64,000 nt of DNA. Source: Arctopsyche grandis. Its lineage: Eukaryota; Arthropoda; Insecta; Trichoptera; Hydropsychidae. The notes below the pieces were generated by a model that was not told the origin of the DNA, did not search any database, and was given only the letters and a program-made list of their open reading frames with translations. Position numbers and translations under genes: made by a program. The stretch is taken from NCBI RefSeq assembly GCF_051622035.1, contig NC_135358.1, positions 17,084,501-17,148,500 of the forward strand, given 5' to 3'. This document shows positions 15,016 through 27,120 of the stretch, piece by piece. Each line of letters opens with the position of its first letter. Position 1 is the stretch's first letter.

Positions 15016-16551
15016 TTCAAATATATTTTTAAAATGTTATACATATACATAGGTATTTATAATATATAAAGTACATACATAAATTTGGCCATATGCATCG
15101 CCTTGCAAAACCCGTAAATGGTAAATGGTAAATATAAATTGAATAATTAAATATATAATACCTTTTCTTCATCGCTTCGATATGGATATTTCTTTATATG
15201 TACAAGGATGTCTTGCAAAGCCGTTCGAAAATTTATAGGTCATTCAAAGATAATGTATTATCGCATTACCATAAAATTGTTTAAAATATGAATCGTTGAT
15301 TTCCCAGGTGGAAAACTCGGCGAAGGCTCGCGTGCCGGCAGTTTCCTTTTTCCAGTTTCCACCCCATAAAAATTGTACGTTTTCCCCGTCGTAAATAATC
15401 CATACAATAATTACTTCCTGCGGTCGCGTGGTTCAACCTCTGAATTTTAACGAATCGTCGAAATGTTCACACGCGCATTCTCGGAAAAATACATACAACA
15501 TTCGAGTAAACTTGTCTTATTGTATTACATATATTTATTTATAACAGGTATATTATAATATTGTAGTACATGCATGGGATTATGTTTCTGAAAATGTTCT
15601 CTTCGTGGACTGACTACCTGCGTTGTTTTAGTGGGTTCGTTTTTATTACGTCGATATACGGGTTGGCTCGAGATGGAGCAGGACTCACTCGTGCTACTTT
15701 ATTATTGCTTTTATCGTCCCTTTTTACAGCTTCGGTCTCGGTACTTTGTTCTCGTACTCGCTAATGTAACGGTGGAGCTTTTCCCCATTCGACGCTATAC
15801 CGCCTAATTTGTTCCAATTTTATATAAAGACTTTTGCGTCCTATGCTTCTGGGTCTCCACAGTGGATTATGTACTACACCAAACATCACATAAGTTTAAA
15901 TTAGTCAGTGGTGTAATGCAATGTACTTTTCTCACATCGTATCTCCACATTCGTTTTGATGTATAAAAAAATATATTTTTTTTACGCTTATTGATAGTCT
16001 TCATTTTGATACTCCTTGTCTCACTAATCTTTTAATTTGACATTTTATATCATTCTAATTTTTAAATCATGCAAATTTTTAAAATTTCTCAGATCATGCT
16101 ATGGTAATGGTATATTTGAGGAATTGTGATATAAATCGGATGATCTCAATATAAATGGCATTTTTTTCTGGTGGCAATTAAGACAATTATTTTTGATTAA
16201 TGTGTTTTTCCAGTGATGACATATGTACATAGGTGAAACTTGGACATTGAACGACAAAATGCCACACAAAGTCAAATGCACTCAATGAAGTATGTACATT
16301 TGTAATGGTTCCCGGAAAAATGCACTAAATTACACTGAATAGTTTCGAAAAGTCTTAATTTTCAAAGGCGCTCAAAAAGAACTTATGCAATAGGATTTCA
16401 GAAAAAATGATAGATAGCACCATAGGATAACATACAATTACCCTTTGACGTTTTCTTGTGGAATTCTATTGCGTTAGTTCTCCTTGAGCATCTTTGAAAG
16501 TTTGGATATCTCGAGAGTGCAACTATCTCGAGTTCAGTTTTCCAGTCACCG
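15016..16551. other. Gene-free stretch, GC-richer at 15300-15790
   Basis: 15300-15790 stands out in composition and holds a TTTCC/GGAAA-rich inverted motif near 15308-15360; possibly conserved noncoding DNA. The rest is AT-rich without features. Confidence 0.4.
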
Positions 16552-16896
16552 TATGTAACTCAGTATGCTCAACATAACGAGGAGAGTTAGGAAACGGAAT
16601 ACGTGAGTGAGAAGTATTACAAGTGTAGTGGATATAGTGGAGAAAGGGAAGAGATTGAAATGGCAATGGGCGGGTCACGTAGCTGGAAGAATGGACAAAA
16701 AAGTGCTAGAATGGTACCCGACAGAATGTAAAAGTTCGAAATAAAGGCCGCAAGGAAGATGGGTATAGGAAATTAGAAGAATGTGTGGGATGGAATGGAT
16801 GAGAGTTGCGTAAAAAGATATGAATTGAACCGTGTTGGAGAAACCTGCATCCAGCTGTGGACTGTGATTGTCTATACAGATGATGATGATGTGGAG
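16552..16896 (+). mobile_element. RTE/R4-like LINE 3' end
   Basis: It codes a broken C-terminus of the endonuclease/reverse-transcriptase type (frames recall LKWQWAGHVA and a WYP-containing block) and ends in TGATGATGATG. It is the most complete of four copies in the window. Confidence 0.7.
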
Positions 16897-17282
16897 TAAA
16901 ACCTTCTATAACGCACTAATCTGGTTTGCACAAAAATCGATAAAAAGCAAGACCGGAAAAGAAAAATAATTGAATTTTGAGAAAACATGAAACGCTTTCA
17001 TTTATTTTTTTTAATTTCCGTTTCTTTTCTTGAGCCTTTTTACTGAACTAATCCAGCGTTATGGTAAGGTTGTTTGTATATCTGATTACGTATTAAAATA
17101 TAATTGTGATATTGATGTATTAGAATCAAAATTTGTGAGTCAAAATATACGACTGTACTTTAATGTAATATGTATATTAACAATTATAGTAACCATCTAC
17201 TTATATTTTTTTTTGATTTTTAAATGCTTTTTATTATTACGAAATTATGTTCACAATACATCTTATATATATTTTAATAGCT

Positions 17283-17415
17283 ACTGATCTACTGATCATT
17301 TTCTATTTTACAATTTAATTTAATTTGGTTAGTAATCACAGTATTATATTATTATAATGTTAATCTAAAGCATAATAGGAAAAAGAGCTCAAAAACCTAT
17401 TTACAATCCATCTAC
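17283..17415 (-). mobile_element. Fragment of the TGAGCYGTTA MITE
   Basis: Reverse complement of the middle of the 5166-5555 MITE (shared ATTTTCTATTTTACAATTT and GAGCTC blocks). Both termini are missing. Confidence 0.75.
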
Positions 17416-18280
17416 TTATATGTATGTATGTATGTGTATGTAAAATATGAAATTCGTATTTTAATATTTTTGTTTGAAAAATTAAATATTTCGTTTGTTT
17501 TGTTTAAAGATAATCCGAAATTCGATAAATCGAATTAAAAAAAAAATCTTCGAATCGTAAAAAGAGTCTGTTGAGAAAATCATATCAGAAGTCGAGTATT
17601 TACTTGAAAAACAATATTTTACCGTATTGCTTGTTTGAATTTTTCCTGAGCCGATTAAATATATAATGGCAGCACAAAAGCGTTTGTTTTTATATCCGCT
17701 TACGTCGTCATAATCCGTTTATTCAAAAGGAAAATGTTCTTTTTCGAGGCGCAGGGGAGAGCCTCTTGCGGAAAACCGACTTAATCCCTCGTCAAACAAA
17801 ACGCTTTCGAGTAAAATGGTACCATATCATCCGAGAACAGACCGCTCACAACGTTGCTTGACACGCGTATTGCACGTTCAATATTTTGACCTTGGTCGCG
17901 ATTTCGTGCGTTTCAACCAAAATTCAACCACACATAACTCACCCCATACAACGACTTCCATAGAATATAAATTCGATCGATATAAATTAACTTAAACCCT
18001 GCCATAAGCATAATCCGCAACTATGCCATTTTAACTTATTACATTTATGTAAGCTTTGTATACATACGTACTATCGCATACATACATACATATATGTAAT
18101 ACAAACGCACCAGCTTTCTCTTAAATTATATTACCAAATATATACACGTACATATGTATATGAATTGCATAACAAATTTGAGCAATTATAAACGATCAAT
18201 ACTTGGGAAAGTTATCTAAACAAGGCAATATGTATGAAGATACATATTATATAATGGTCTAATTTTAATTATTGAACGCT
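17416..18280. other. Gene-free stretch, GC-richer at 17690-17900
   Basis: A short GC-richer patch of unknown role. Otherwise AT-rich with CATATG repeats. Confidence 0.4.
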
Positions 18281-18556
18281 GTATGCTCAGCATAATGAGG
18301 AGAGATAGAAAACGGAATACGTGGGTGCGAAGTTTGTAAGTGTAGTGGATGTAGTGGAGAGAGTGAAGGGATTGAAATGACAATGGACGGGTCACGTAGC
18401 TATATAGAAGAAAGGACGAGAGAATTTAAAAGGGTGCAAGGAAGGCCACTAAGGAGATGGATAATAGTTGCTCAAAAGAGAGACGAACAAAAGCGTGTTG
18501 GAAAGGCCTTCATCCAGCAGTGGATGGCGAATAACTGTGAATAATGATGATGATTA
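18281..18556 (+). mobile_element. RTE/R4-like LINE 3' end, second copy
   Basis: Starts TATGCTCAGCATAATGAGGA as at 16560, is internally deleted, and ends near AATGATGATGATT. A further scrap with GCTAGAATGGTACCCGA lies at about 18731. Confidence 0.7.
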
Positions 18557-19016
18557 TTCTTCTATATATTTTTTTCTTATCTATACTGACGAATTGATTG
18601 AAAATAAGATTCATCTTGACTAGAATGGCTTTTCTCGATGCTCTTTATGTTTTTTTTATGCATATTTGCTAGTTTTAAATTCTCACCTATTTATATTTAT
18701 TTGAGAATATTTTTTTTATAATTTATAAGTGCTAGAATGGTACCCGAGAAAAATATAACAGGGTGAAAGGTAGACAATGGTAGTAGGAATGGTGGAAAGG
18801 CTTTCATTTTGTTCTATTGGCCATTTCACATAAAATTTACCATCAAAAAGCAAGTCAGTAAAGAAAAACTCGAAAGAGGAAATCAAACCTGAAAAGACAA
18901 ATAGTATCAAATCCTTAAAATGCTAAATAATAGAACAAAAACACTATAGCCATAATCCTGTCAATCTTTTGCAAAAGTGGTTCTCAAATTTTGCTTAAGT
19001 GTACATACGATATCGA

Positions 19017-19400
19017 TCTGTGGCGCGTCCGCCTGTCACGCGAGGGTTGATTCCAGGTGAGGACATGACGCAAGTTTCCACTCACCCCAACCCATCATTC
19101 AAGTCCTCCACAGCAGTGAGAGAGAGTCGGAGGTCATGAGTTGCCCTCCCACCAACCCCTCATGGCACCCATATTTGCACAACACTCTGCGGCGATGGGT
19201 ACTACCTATATAATATACGCATCCCTCGACTGCTGCAGGGCGTACGATGAACCTTTCCCCACCCCCCCCCCCCTCTCTCTCTCTCTCTTTCACGTGATGT
19301 TGTTTGTTTATCGTTTGGTTTTGTTGTGGTCCAACATTGGCGGTTATGTTATCCAAAAACTTAATGCGAAGTAAACACTCCCACATCGTGTTTGTTTGAA
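19017..19400 (+). mobile_element. Second type of tRNA-like SINE
   Basis: TGTGGCGCGTCCGCCTGTCA resembles an A box and GGGTTGATTCC a B box, about 30 bp apart. A GC-rich body follows with a run of 14 C and (CT)n near 19261-19290. No related copy was confirmed. Confidence 0.45.
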
Positions 19401-19830
19401 GTTAATGCGGCTCTCCGTCTAAACATTGTATACGTAGTTAAGCAAATGTGTGAGATATTGGATATAATCAAGTTACATAAAATATTTATGCTATGGCGTA
19501 GACTAGTCCATAAAAATGCCTATAATTTTCCAGTGAACCATCATCGTAGTGGTCAAATTTTTCCCTTTACTGAGAAATTCCAGCCTTGTGGCGATTTCGT
19601 CTCTTCTTGATTAGTTTTTTTTTTCAATATACATATGAGCCGTTATTTTTGAAAGTGGCATAAGTCCACTTTTCTTCATTTCGAGAAATATCTCGCAAAA
19701 CATTGAATATAATGTTTTGCTTTTAATAGTATTTAAAAATACTGGTGGCCGTAATACATTTATTTTGCTTTTCCAAGATTCTGGGTATATCGAATTAAAA
19801 AAATTAAGTCAAACAAAAATATTGTATTAA

Positions 19831-19957
19831 CACTTTACGGTCCGCTCACGCGTATATGCGTGAATAAAATCTTTGAGTAAAAGTCCGCTCACGCGTATAT
19901 GCGTGAATAAAAACTTTTCGTAAACGTCCGGTCACGCGTATATACGTGAATAAAATT
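19831..19957 (+). repeat. Three 43-bp subterminal tandem repeats with palindromes
   Basis: TCCGCTCACGCGTATATGCG starts at 19841 and 19884, and a TCCGGTCACGCGTATATACG variant at 19927. Each carries the near-palindrome TCACGCGTATATGCGTGA. They sit immediately inside the left terminus, a place where transposase-binding repeats are often found. Confidence 0.85.
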
Positions 19958-20169
19958 AGCTTGCGCTTTGTGTACATACACGCGCACAAAAGCAAATTCC
20001 CATACATATATGTATGCATACATATCTATATGTGTGTATGTATATCTATATGTATTTATTTTAACGCTGAGATGATCTCATCATCGGTTAAAGGTCATCT
20101 GAAAATCTTGATTTACTTTTTTTATATAATAAAGTTTTTGAATTGAGAAAAAAAATTTAAAATATTCTC

Positions 20170-21240
20170 ATCATCTTAACGATATAATTAATTGCAAAAT
20201 TTAAAATGCAATAATTTTTTGTACCAGGGTAGCCATCCTTTTTTTATAGAAAAAAATTTTTGAAGTGGGAAAAAAAATCTTAAAATATAGCATCGTCTTT
20301 TAGCTATAAATAATTGTAAAAATTAAAATAAAATAATTATTTGGACTGGGGTGACTAAACTTTTTTTATACAACAAAATCAGATGAAGTCAGAAAAAAAA
20401 GAAAAATTATTAAAATCATTTTTGGGCTATAAATGATTGCAAAATTTTAAATATAATAATATTTTGACTAGGGTAACCAGCCTTTTTTTATTCAAAAAAG
20501 TTGAAAATAAATTTTTAAAATATTCCTATAGTTTTTATACTATAAATGATGACAAAATTTAAAATAAAATAGTTTTTTCGAGTAGGGTAACCAAAATTTT
20601 TATATAACATTTTTTTTAAAGCTAGAAAACATCTAAAAATATTACCATCATCTCTGTGATATAAATTATTGCAAAATTAAAAATATGATAATCTTTTGAC
20701 TAGGGTAACCAGGCTTTTTATACAAAATTTTTTTTCGAGCTGGAAATAAAATTAAAAGTCTTAATGCTATAAATATTGCAAGCTTAAAATATTATTTTTG
20801 AGACAGGGCTTACCAATCTTTTCATAAAACAATTTTTAATGTGAAAAAACAATCAATATAATATGTAAGTAATGTTTAATGACAATTTATTATTATTTTT
20901 ATTTAAAAAATAAATAAACTTAATTTAAATTTTAAAATTTGTATATCGTTGTAAAAAATTATTTTTTAAAAAATTTGAATATTTAATAATTTTAAAATAA
21001 AATTAGATTAAATCAAGATACAGTTAATAATGTATGTATATTTAACTTTAAGGGAGAAAAAATCCAAAAATATTTCCATTGTTTAAATGCTTTCAATCAT
21101 TCCAAAATTTAAAATAAAAAATAAAATACTATAATTTTTTGACTACAGTAACCAGCCTTTTTTATACAACAAAAAAAATATTTAAATATTCCCACCGTTC
21201 TTATACAAAATTTAAAATAAAATAAATTTTCAAAATAAAT
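20170..21240 (+). repeat. Degenerate satellite-like array, forward half
   Basis: Units of about 104-124 bp keyed by GACTAGGGTAACCAGCCTTT. Key motif at about 20226, 20347, 20471, 20585, 20702, 20806 and 21144; 20830-21120 is too decayed to count. Each unit also has a TTTTTATACAACAAA block and an AAAATATTCCCATC-type block. Confidence 0.8.
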
Positions 21241-21249
21241 TAGATTATT

Positions 21250-22140
21250 TTGTCAATTAAAAAAATTCGTTGTATAAAAAAGGCTGGTTACCCTAATAAA
21301 ATTAATAGTATATTAAATTTTAATCAAAAAGATGATGGGAATATTTTGAGATGTTTTCTGACTTAAAAAAAATTTGTTGTATAACAAGGTTGGTTGCCCT
21401 CGTCAAAAAATCTATTTTATTTTAAATTTTGCATAGGGACGATGGGAATATTTTTTGATTTTAATCTCACTACAAATATTTTGCTGTATAAAAAAGCCTG
21501 GTTACCCAAATCAAAATTTATAGTATTTTAAATTTTAATCATAAAGAAGATGGGAATATTTGTAGATGTTTTCTCGCTTAAAAAAAATGTATAAAAAGGA
21601 TGGTTACCTTAGTCCAAAAAATATTTTTTTTTTAAATTTTGTCATCATTCATAGGCCATAGCATAAAAACAATGAGAATATTTTTAGATTTTATTTACAA
21701 CTTGAAAATATTGTTGCGTAGTGGTGGGTGGAGGATCCAAGTAAAAGGCCAAAGTCGTTTCACAGCATTTATTGGTGATTAAGGAGATACACGCACTGGC
21801 AGTGCTCCGTCCAGAATGTCTTGATATCGCCTAAGTACCGCCTTATAACGGATAGGTCTCTCAGGGCATCTTCAACGTCCGATTTGCTTGCCTATTGTTA
21901 TGGTCACGTACTAGATGTCCCACGCTACCGCTGTGGGTTCTGAGAACTCTACCGGAATGCGACCCCGAGTTACCGCTACTCCTGCATTCGGGGGAGATAA
22001 TCCTCGAAACCAATTATAACGGTCACACAGTCTCTGGGATGCTACTCGGCCTAATCCGATTGCACTTACTCGGCCTAATCCGAGTGTACGTAACAATATT
22101 TTTTGTATAAAAAAAGGCTGGTTACCCTAATCAATATTTA
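21250..22140 (-). repeat. Same satellite-like array, inverted half
   Basis: The reverse-complement key motif GGCTGGTTACCCTAAT appears at about 21282, 21388, 21495, 21598 and, past the solo LTR, 22114. Spacing is 103-128 bp once the LTR is removed. With the forward half it forms a palindromic array centred near 21245. Confidence 0.8.
21712..22095 (+). mobile_element. 384-bp solo LTR
   Basis: Begins TGTTGCGTAGTGG and ends GTGTACGTAACA (TG...CA with short inverted termini). Flanked by ATAT at 21708-21711 and 22096-22099. GC-rich against its flanks, and removal restores an array unit. It contains a short internal duplication CTACTCGGCCTAATCCGA / CTTACTCGGCCTAATCCGA. Probably Ty3/gypsy-type; family not identified. 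Confidence 0.85.
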
Positions 22141-22155
22141 ATCATATTTTAAATA

Positions 22156-22340
22156 TTGCAACTTCTTCAGTGGGATTCATCATTGGTGAGTATGAATGTA
22201 AGTAATTAAAAATATGGTTTGTACGTTCAACCAGCTCACTCACTTCTGGGGTATGCTGGTATCACTTCTGGGGTATGGTGGATGCTGGTGTTGTCTAACA
22301 CTAACCATACTTTTTCAAGATTAATACTTAATCTTTAAGA
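22156..22340 (-). pseudogene. IS630/Tc1-type DDE transposase fossil
   Basis: On - the frames read VWLVLDNTSIHHTPEV, then after a frameshift ELVERTNHIFNYLHSYSP and MMNPTEEV. That is the second-D (LDN) and final-E (NPTEE) region of DDE_3 transposases. The frame is broken by a 23-bp tandem duplication (CACTTCTGGGGTATG at 22241 and 22264). Confidence 0.7.
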
Positions 22341-23251
22341 AACACCGAGCTTAACATTATTATTTTGACATCTTGGTCTTGAACTTTCGCAATTTACAAA
22401 AAAAAATAAAATGTCGTCTCGTAATTATTAATGGCTAAAGAGTATTTTTTAAATAAAAAAGTTAAAGAATCACCGAATCAAAATTGTTAATGTATTTACA
22501 TAAAAAATACAGTTTGAGAATAATTCTTGGAAAATAAATTTTATGACCTCTTAAAAATAGTTGCCTTTTTTAAAACCAAAATATCGCTTTACAAAAATGT
22601 AAGTTAAAGAAACACTGGATCTTTAAAAAATTTAAAACACAGATGATACTGTTCTCAAGGATTCACTAGTTGATTTTGGATACTAAAAAAATATACTTAT
22701 ACTTTACAGTTAATTTAAATTAAACCCAAATATCCTATTTAAACATTATCCTAAGCAATTATTATTCCGAAGTTATCACAAATTGTCTCATTTTCAAATG
22801 TGTGAAAAATGATTTTATTCTTCATATTTTTGGATTTTTGATTTACCATGGTCTGTCTTTTACTGTCCACTACTACAAAATTCAGTTTTATGCTATTTTT
22901 ATATTCAAAGGCTATTCGGATGACATTTACGTAATTTATTATTTTTTAACATTAATTCGCGTACTCCAGTTTAAAATCCCTGGTTTTAATTTTTAGATGT
23001 TTGCAGAGTGATATAATGAACACTGTTTCAAAATATCACTACAATACGATTATTATTCTAGAAGTAATCGAATGCACAAAAAAGGCTTTTTTTCTATTGA
23101 AACTGAAATCGGCCCGGATTCTGGTGAAAATAGTCGCGCACATTTCCGGACATGGGTGAAAACAATCCACGCGTCAAAGCGGGCGGTAAGGTGTTAAGTT
23201 TTTGGAACTGAAAATTGGAATTTTATCGCCACTTTCAAATATAACGGCTCA

Positions 23252-23888
23252 TATGTATGTGCATACATATACATATGTATATTACAGATTAAGATCAACA
23301 TATGCGAGCAAATAATTTGGAAATGTCTTTTTATATTTAAAATATGTATGCTGGGCATGCCCCCCCTTAGTTTTAAAAAATATATATGATTATTGAGATT
23401 ATGACCCCAGTTTTGTTTTATTGCTCCCCATTTACATTAAATTTACATTTTTTTTATTCAACGCCTTTTCCAAATTCAGAATGAGAACAATTCTCGTTTT
23501 TTTTAAATGCTTGGGGGGGGGGGTGCACTTATATTTCAGCCCCCCCCCCCTAAAATACCTGTCTACGGCCGTAATGCTGGGACCTGAATGAGGTTATGAA
23601 ATTTTATATGGATCAAAGCTTTGATCAACTACCAATAGATTCAATTCATATTAGTATGGTTTAAATTTTATTACTAACTATCCAAATTGCCTACAATTTT
23701 TCAGACGGATTAAAATTGAATGAGCGAAGCATTCTCAAGATGGTGGTTCTTAATAGCATTCTCAAGATGGTGGTTCAAAAATGAAAATTACTTCTATTTT
23801 ACCAAGATGTTATTACCTATAGTATTAAACTTGTAAATACATATGTACATAAATGTATAGATTATAAGATTTGAAATCATATCCAAGT
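23252..23888. other. Gene-free stretch with G-run/C-run hairpin
   Basis: An 11-12-base G run and a 13-base C run separated by about 20 bases lie at 23513-23552. Nothing else recognised. Confidence 0.6.
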
Positions 23889-24126
23889 TGTTAGGATGGT
23901 TTTGCCGATTTATTGAGTAACCGTTTCAACAATGAAATCAGATAAATTGACAAACTCTGATAGGAAACTATCAGCTTTTAGTCAGATATCCGAGTATGAC
24001 CAGCAGCACTGCAGAAATACTCAGAATAAGTTCTTTTCAATCAAGGTCAACCCAGGATTTGAATCCGGAAACCTCCAGGTGGTTAGCATTAACGCAACCA
24101 CCGAGCTATGTACATATACTGCTGGT
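23889..24126 (-). mobile_element. tRNA-derived SINE, 3' part missing
   Basis: Family body (CAAACTCTGATAGGAAAC) and tRNA-like end with B box GGATTTGAATCC at about 24055-24066. Ends at the GCTGGT border, 24121-24126. Confidence 0.7.
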
Positions 24127-25056
24127 TAAATTAAAAAGTTCATAAGCGTAAATCGTATCGCAATATCTGTATATAATATGTTGAATTGGTGAACAGAGTT
24201 GAGAAAGACATATATTTATTTACTACATGGCCAAATTCAAGCAGACCGATGGCGAAATTCTTAAATGTTTTGGATCTGTATATGGGTCACCGGCATGTTG
24301 CTATATTGTGTTGTGGGTTCACGTAACACGATGAGCATCCCACAACCGGATAATTAATCTCCTCTCGTCAAAGGGTTCCCGGGCACCAAAGTGATCTATA
24401 TGCTAAAATTTGATACGTATGTGTATCGTTGACCGGGATCTTCTTAGTGGCCTAGTCCCGGAAAATCCGGGAAAGCGGCGAGCGCACAAACTTTTCCTAT
24501 CACTTCCGCAAGTGCTTATATATGTATGTATGTGCATATGTATGTATGTACATACGAAAGATTCGCTTTAGGTGTTTATTCCAAAAAAATCGAACCTACA
24601 AACTTTTACGATTACGATATACTTATGTACATACAAACATATGTTACGGACGCGGAATGATAAAAAATAATCGTTCACTCGCCTGAAAAGGCTATTTTGC
24701 AATTTTTATTATGTACGCTTATCGAACGCTTTCGAAATTGTATCGTCGTCGAAATGACTACAATCTTCTTTTTATATATTTTTTAAGTGTCATTTATCGA
24801 TATTGATAACATTTAAATCTGCGATAACTATATTTAATTTAGAAATTAAAAACCTCTTTAATCGATTTCTTAGAATTTATGTCGACAAACTTTTTACCGA
24901 CTAAATTTTCTTCATCGGCTTATGTCAATAACCGATTGACGTTTGTATTCTGTTATTTTACAAAATCAATATTTGAAACTTGTTTTGCTATAATGTCGGA
25001 CAAAACAAGATTATTTTTTTCCACTAACTGAATGGTGATAGAACGTACATACTAGG
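24127..25056. other. Gene-free stretch
   Basis: 24290-24510 is GC-richer (GGTTCCCGGGCACC) without a recognisable frame. No gene found. Confidence 0.4.
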
Positions 25057-25753
25057 AATTGAAATACCGGTACTACCGAAACCGGTTCTACTGGTTTTTG
25101 GGCAAAATTTGACCTTAATAGACAATAGACTACCAGTAGTAGAAAATAGACTTCCAGTAGTGCTGAAATATGATAATTAAGATTTTATGTTATTTGAATT
25201 ATTTTGAATTTTGAAGAAAACGTTTTATCCCATACTTTGTATTGATTAGTCGAAGAATAAGGACGCAAACACACAGAAAGGCACGCGGCACGTGTTTTTT
25301 TTTAGATAGTTTTGCGCATGTAAAAAAAATTCCAGCAAGCATAATCTTTCCGACGCCAACACGCATAACCATCCAGTCCAAAAATTATCTCCTGGAGGGT
25401 TTTCGAGGGTGATATTTTATCTTTATATTGACATAATTCTGAAAGTGATTGATAACGGTGATTCCCATATTTGAAGAAATGTTGGCAAAACTTAATAAAC
25501 TTGGAATAATAAGATCATATGAATTACCGATGAACTGATGGAACGCCCAGCTGGAAGCTGTTATTAATTTAATTTTTAATTTTAGTTTGCTTTTTTTTAT
25601 TATTTTCTTACATAATTAGCAATTCGCTATTAAATAAAAAAATAAATAAAATATGATTTTAATTTTTTTATTGTACCTACATATTTTAATATATTATACG
25701 GTACTAAAGATTTTTTCACCTGAGGTTAAAGGAAAACTTTGCATCCCTATTTA
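25057..25753. mobile_element. Possible hAT-type element with ACCGGT-rich ends
   Basis: Left TAGGAATTGAAATACCGGTA; right (inverted) TAGGGATGCAAAG. Similar to the end at 10199. No transposase is left. Confidence 0.4.
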
Positions 25754-27120
25754 TTTATTTTTTTAGTATTTAATCAGAAATTAGATATTATCTATATTCA
25801 ATACGTTTCATTAAAAAAGCACGCGCCGCAGCCGAATTTTTTTTAAGAATATTTGAGAAAGCCCGGGGGAAGAATATGAGCTCAATGGGTCACTGTTCGA
25901 AGAAGAGTATCTTCAAAATATTCATAATAGATTGATATACTTATTTGTATGTGATGACTCAGTTTCTCAAATTGATCATTATTGATTTACTTGATACGTT
26001 CGCTAAATTCAAGTTGTATCATCAAATAGATTTTTAAATTTACGAAAAGATATGGAAATTTTGGATATTTCATGAGAGGGAACGCTACATTTCTGGATTT
26101 CACGAAAGAAAGCGGCGTTCCCATGCACACACGTCTCTATGTACATATGTATGTATGTGTTAGCCCTAAGTCAACACAACATTCTTTTTAACCTGCTATT
26201 CAAAGAAACCACAATGCCGGAGCCCTACAATAAATTAAATTTTATTGCAAAAATTGTTTAAAATGTTTTTTTCGGTAATACCAATAGTGACAAGTGTCAT
26301 TATTTTTGAAATATCTAGTACATATGTATGTACATACATTACTTGAATTGTTAAGACATTTCGTTCACAGTTTGCTTAGTGTCCGTCTAAAAAATGAATT
26401 TCATATGCAAAATGCAGATGCATTTAAAGTGCTATTGACTCATTCTCAACGTCTTCCTTCATTGTTATATTTATTATCCCCTTAAGTAGACTCCCACTCA
26501 AGATACGTATCTTACGATGACGTAGCACGTTTAAAAGTAGGATAAAATACAAACATACAACATATGTATATATGTATAATCAGATCGATGAAAAACCTAT
26601 CGGCAAAAAGTCCTCATAGCTATAGGAGATTTAAAATTTAACCTTTTGAGTGGTAGAGGTCAATCGTAATACAAATTGCAAGTCAGGTATATGTTCACTA
26701 TACAGGTCGCGGTCAGGTAACCTTGTTCGATCACATAGTATCGTATGTCTTAGTTTTTTTTCCCCACTGCATATTGCACTTAATATGTCGCAAGTGCATC
26801 GTTGCATTCGTGCACTCTAGTCGGGAGGGAAAAGGAGTGGTTCCATTGTTGTTCCGAATACGATTTAGATTAGTATATAATATGTAATATATGTATGTAT
26901 GTACATACAATGTCGGGTCGTTGACGCCAAACCGTCTACTTCCTTTTCGGCTTATCGGAGAATTAATTCATTCTGACCGTGATAGTCAATTTATTCTGCA
27001 TTTAATTGTACCTACACTGACACGTGCCGTTTTTTTGAGGTCCGTATTTAATTTTATAATATATATATGAATTATAGATTTTTTCATTGATGATTAAGTA
27101 TCATCCTCACTTGTAGTACA
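25754..27120. other. Gene-free AT-rich stretch
   Basis: Nothing beyond CATATG-type microsatellites (26140, 26320, 26560, 26890). Confidence 0.45.

Larger units (their letters stand above)
19831..23193. mobile_element. 3363-bp piggyBac-like non-autonomous element
   Basis: TTAA at 19827-19830 and at 23194-23197 bounds CACTTTACGGTCCGCTCACG (left) and, inverted, CACCTTACCGCCCGCTTTGA (right). A TTAA target duplication with such ends fits the piggyBac superfamily. No piggyBac transposase is present; the interior is repeats, a solo LTR and a foreign DDE fossil. Confidence 0.8.
19636..23251. mobile_element. TGAGCYGTTA MITE split by a nested piggyBac-like element
   Basis: The outer ends are TGAGCCGTTATTTTTGAAAG (left) and the inverted TGAGCCGTTATATTTGAAAG (right), flanked by TA, as in the 5166 copy. 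Outer MITE sequence is 19636-19830 and 23194-23251. Reading across the junction (GTCAAACA... GTTTTTGGAACTG) matches the intact copy. Confidence 0.85.

Noticed and set aside
19141..19386. Overlapping 77- and 95-codon frames on both strands
   Set aside because: They lie within a SINE-like, C-run/CT-rich repeat; no family features.
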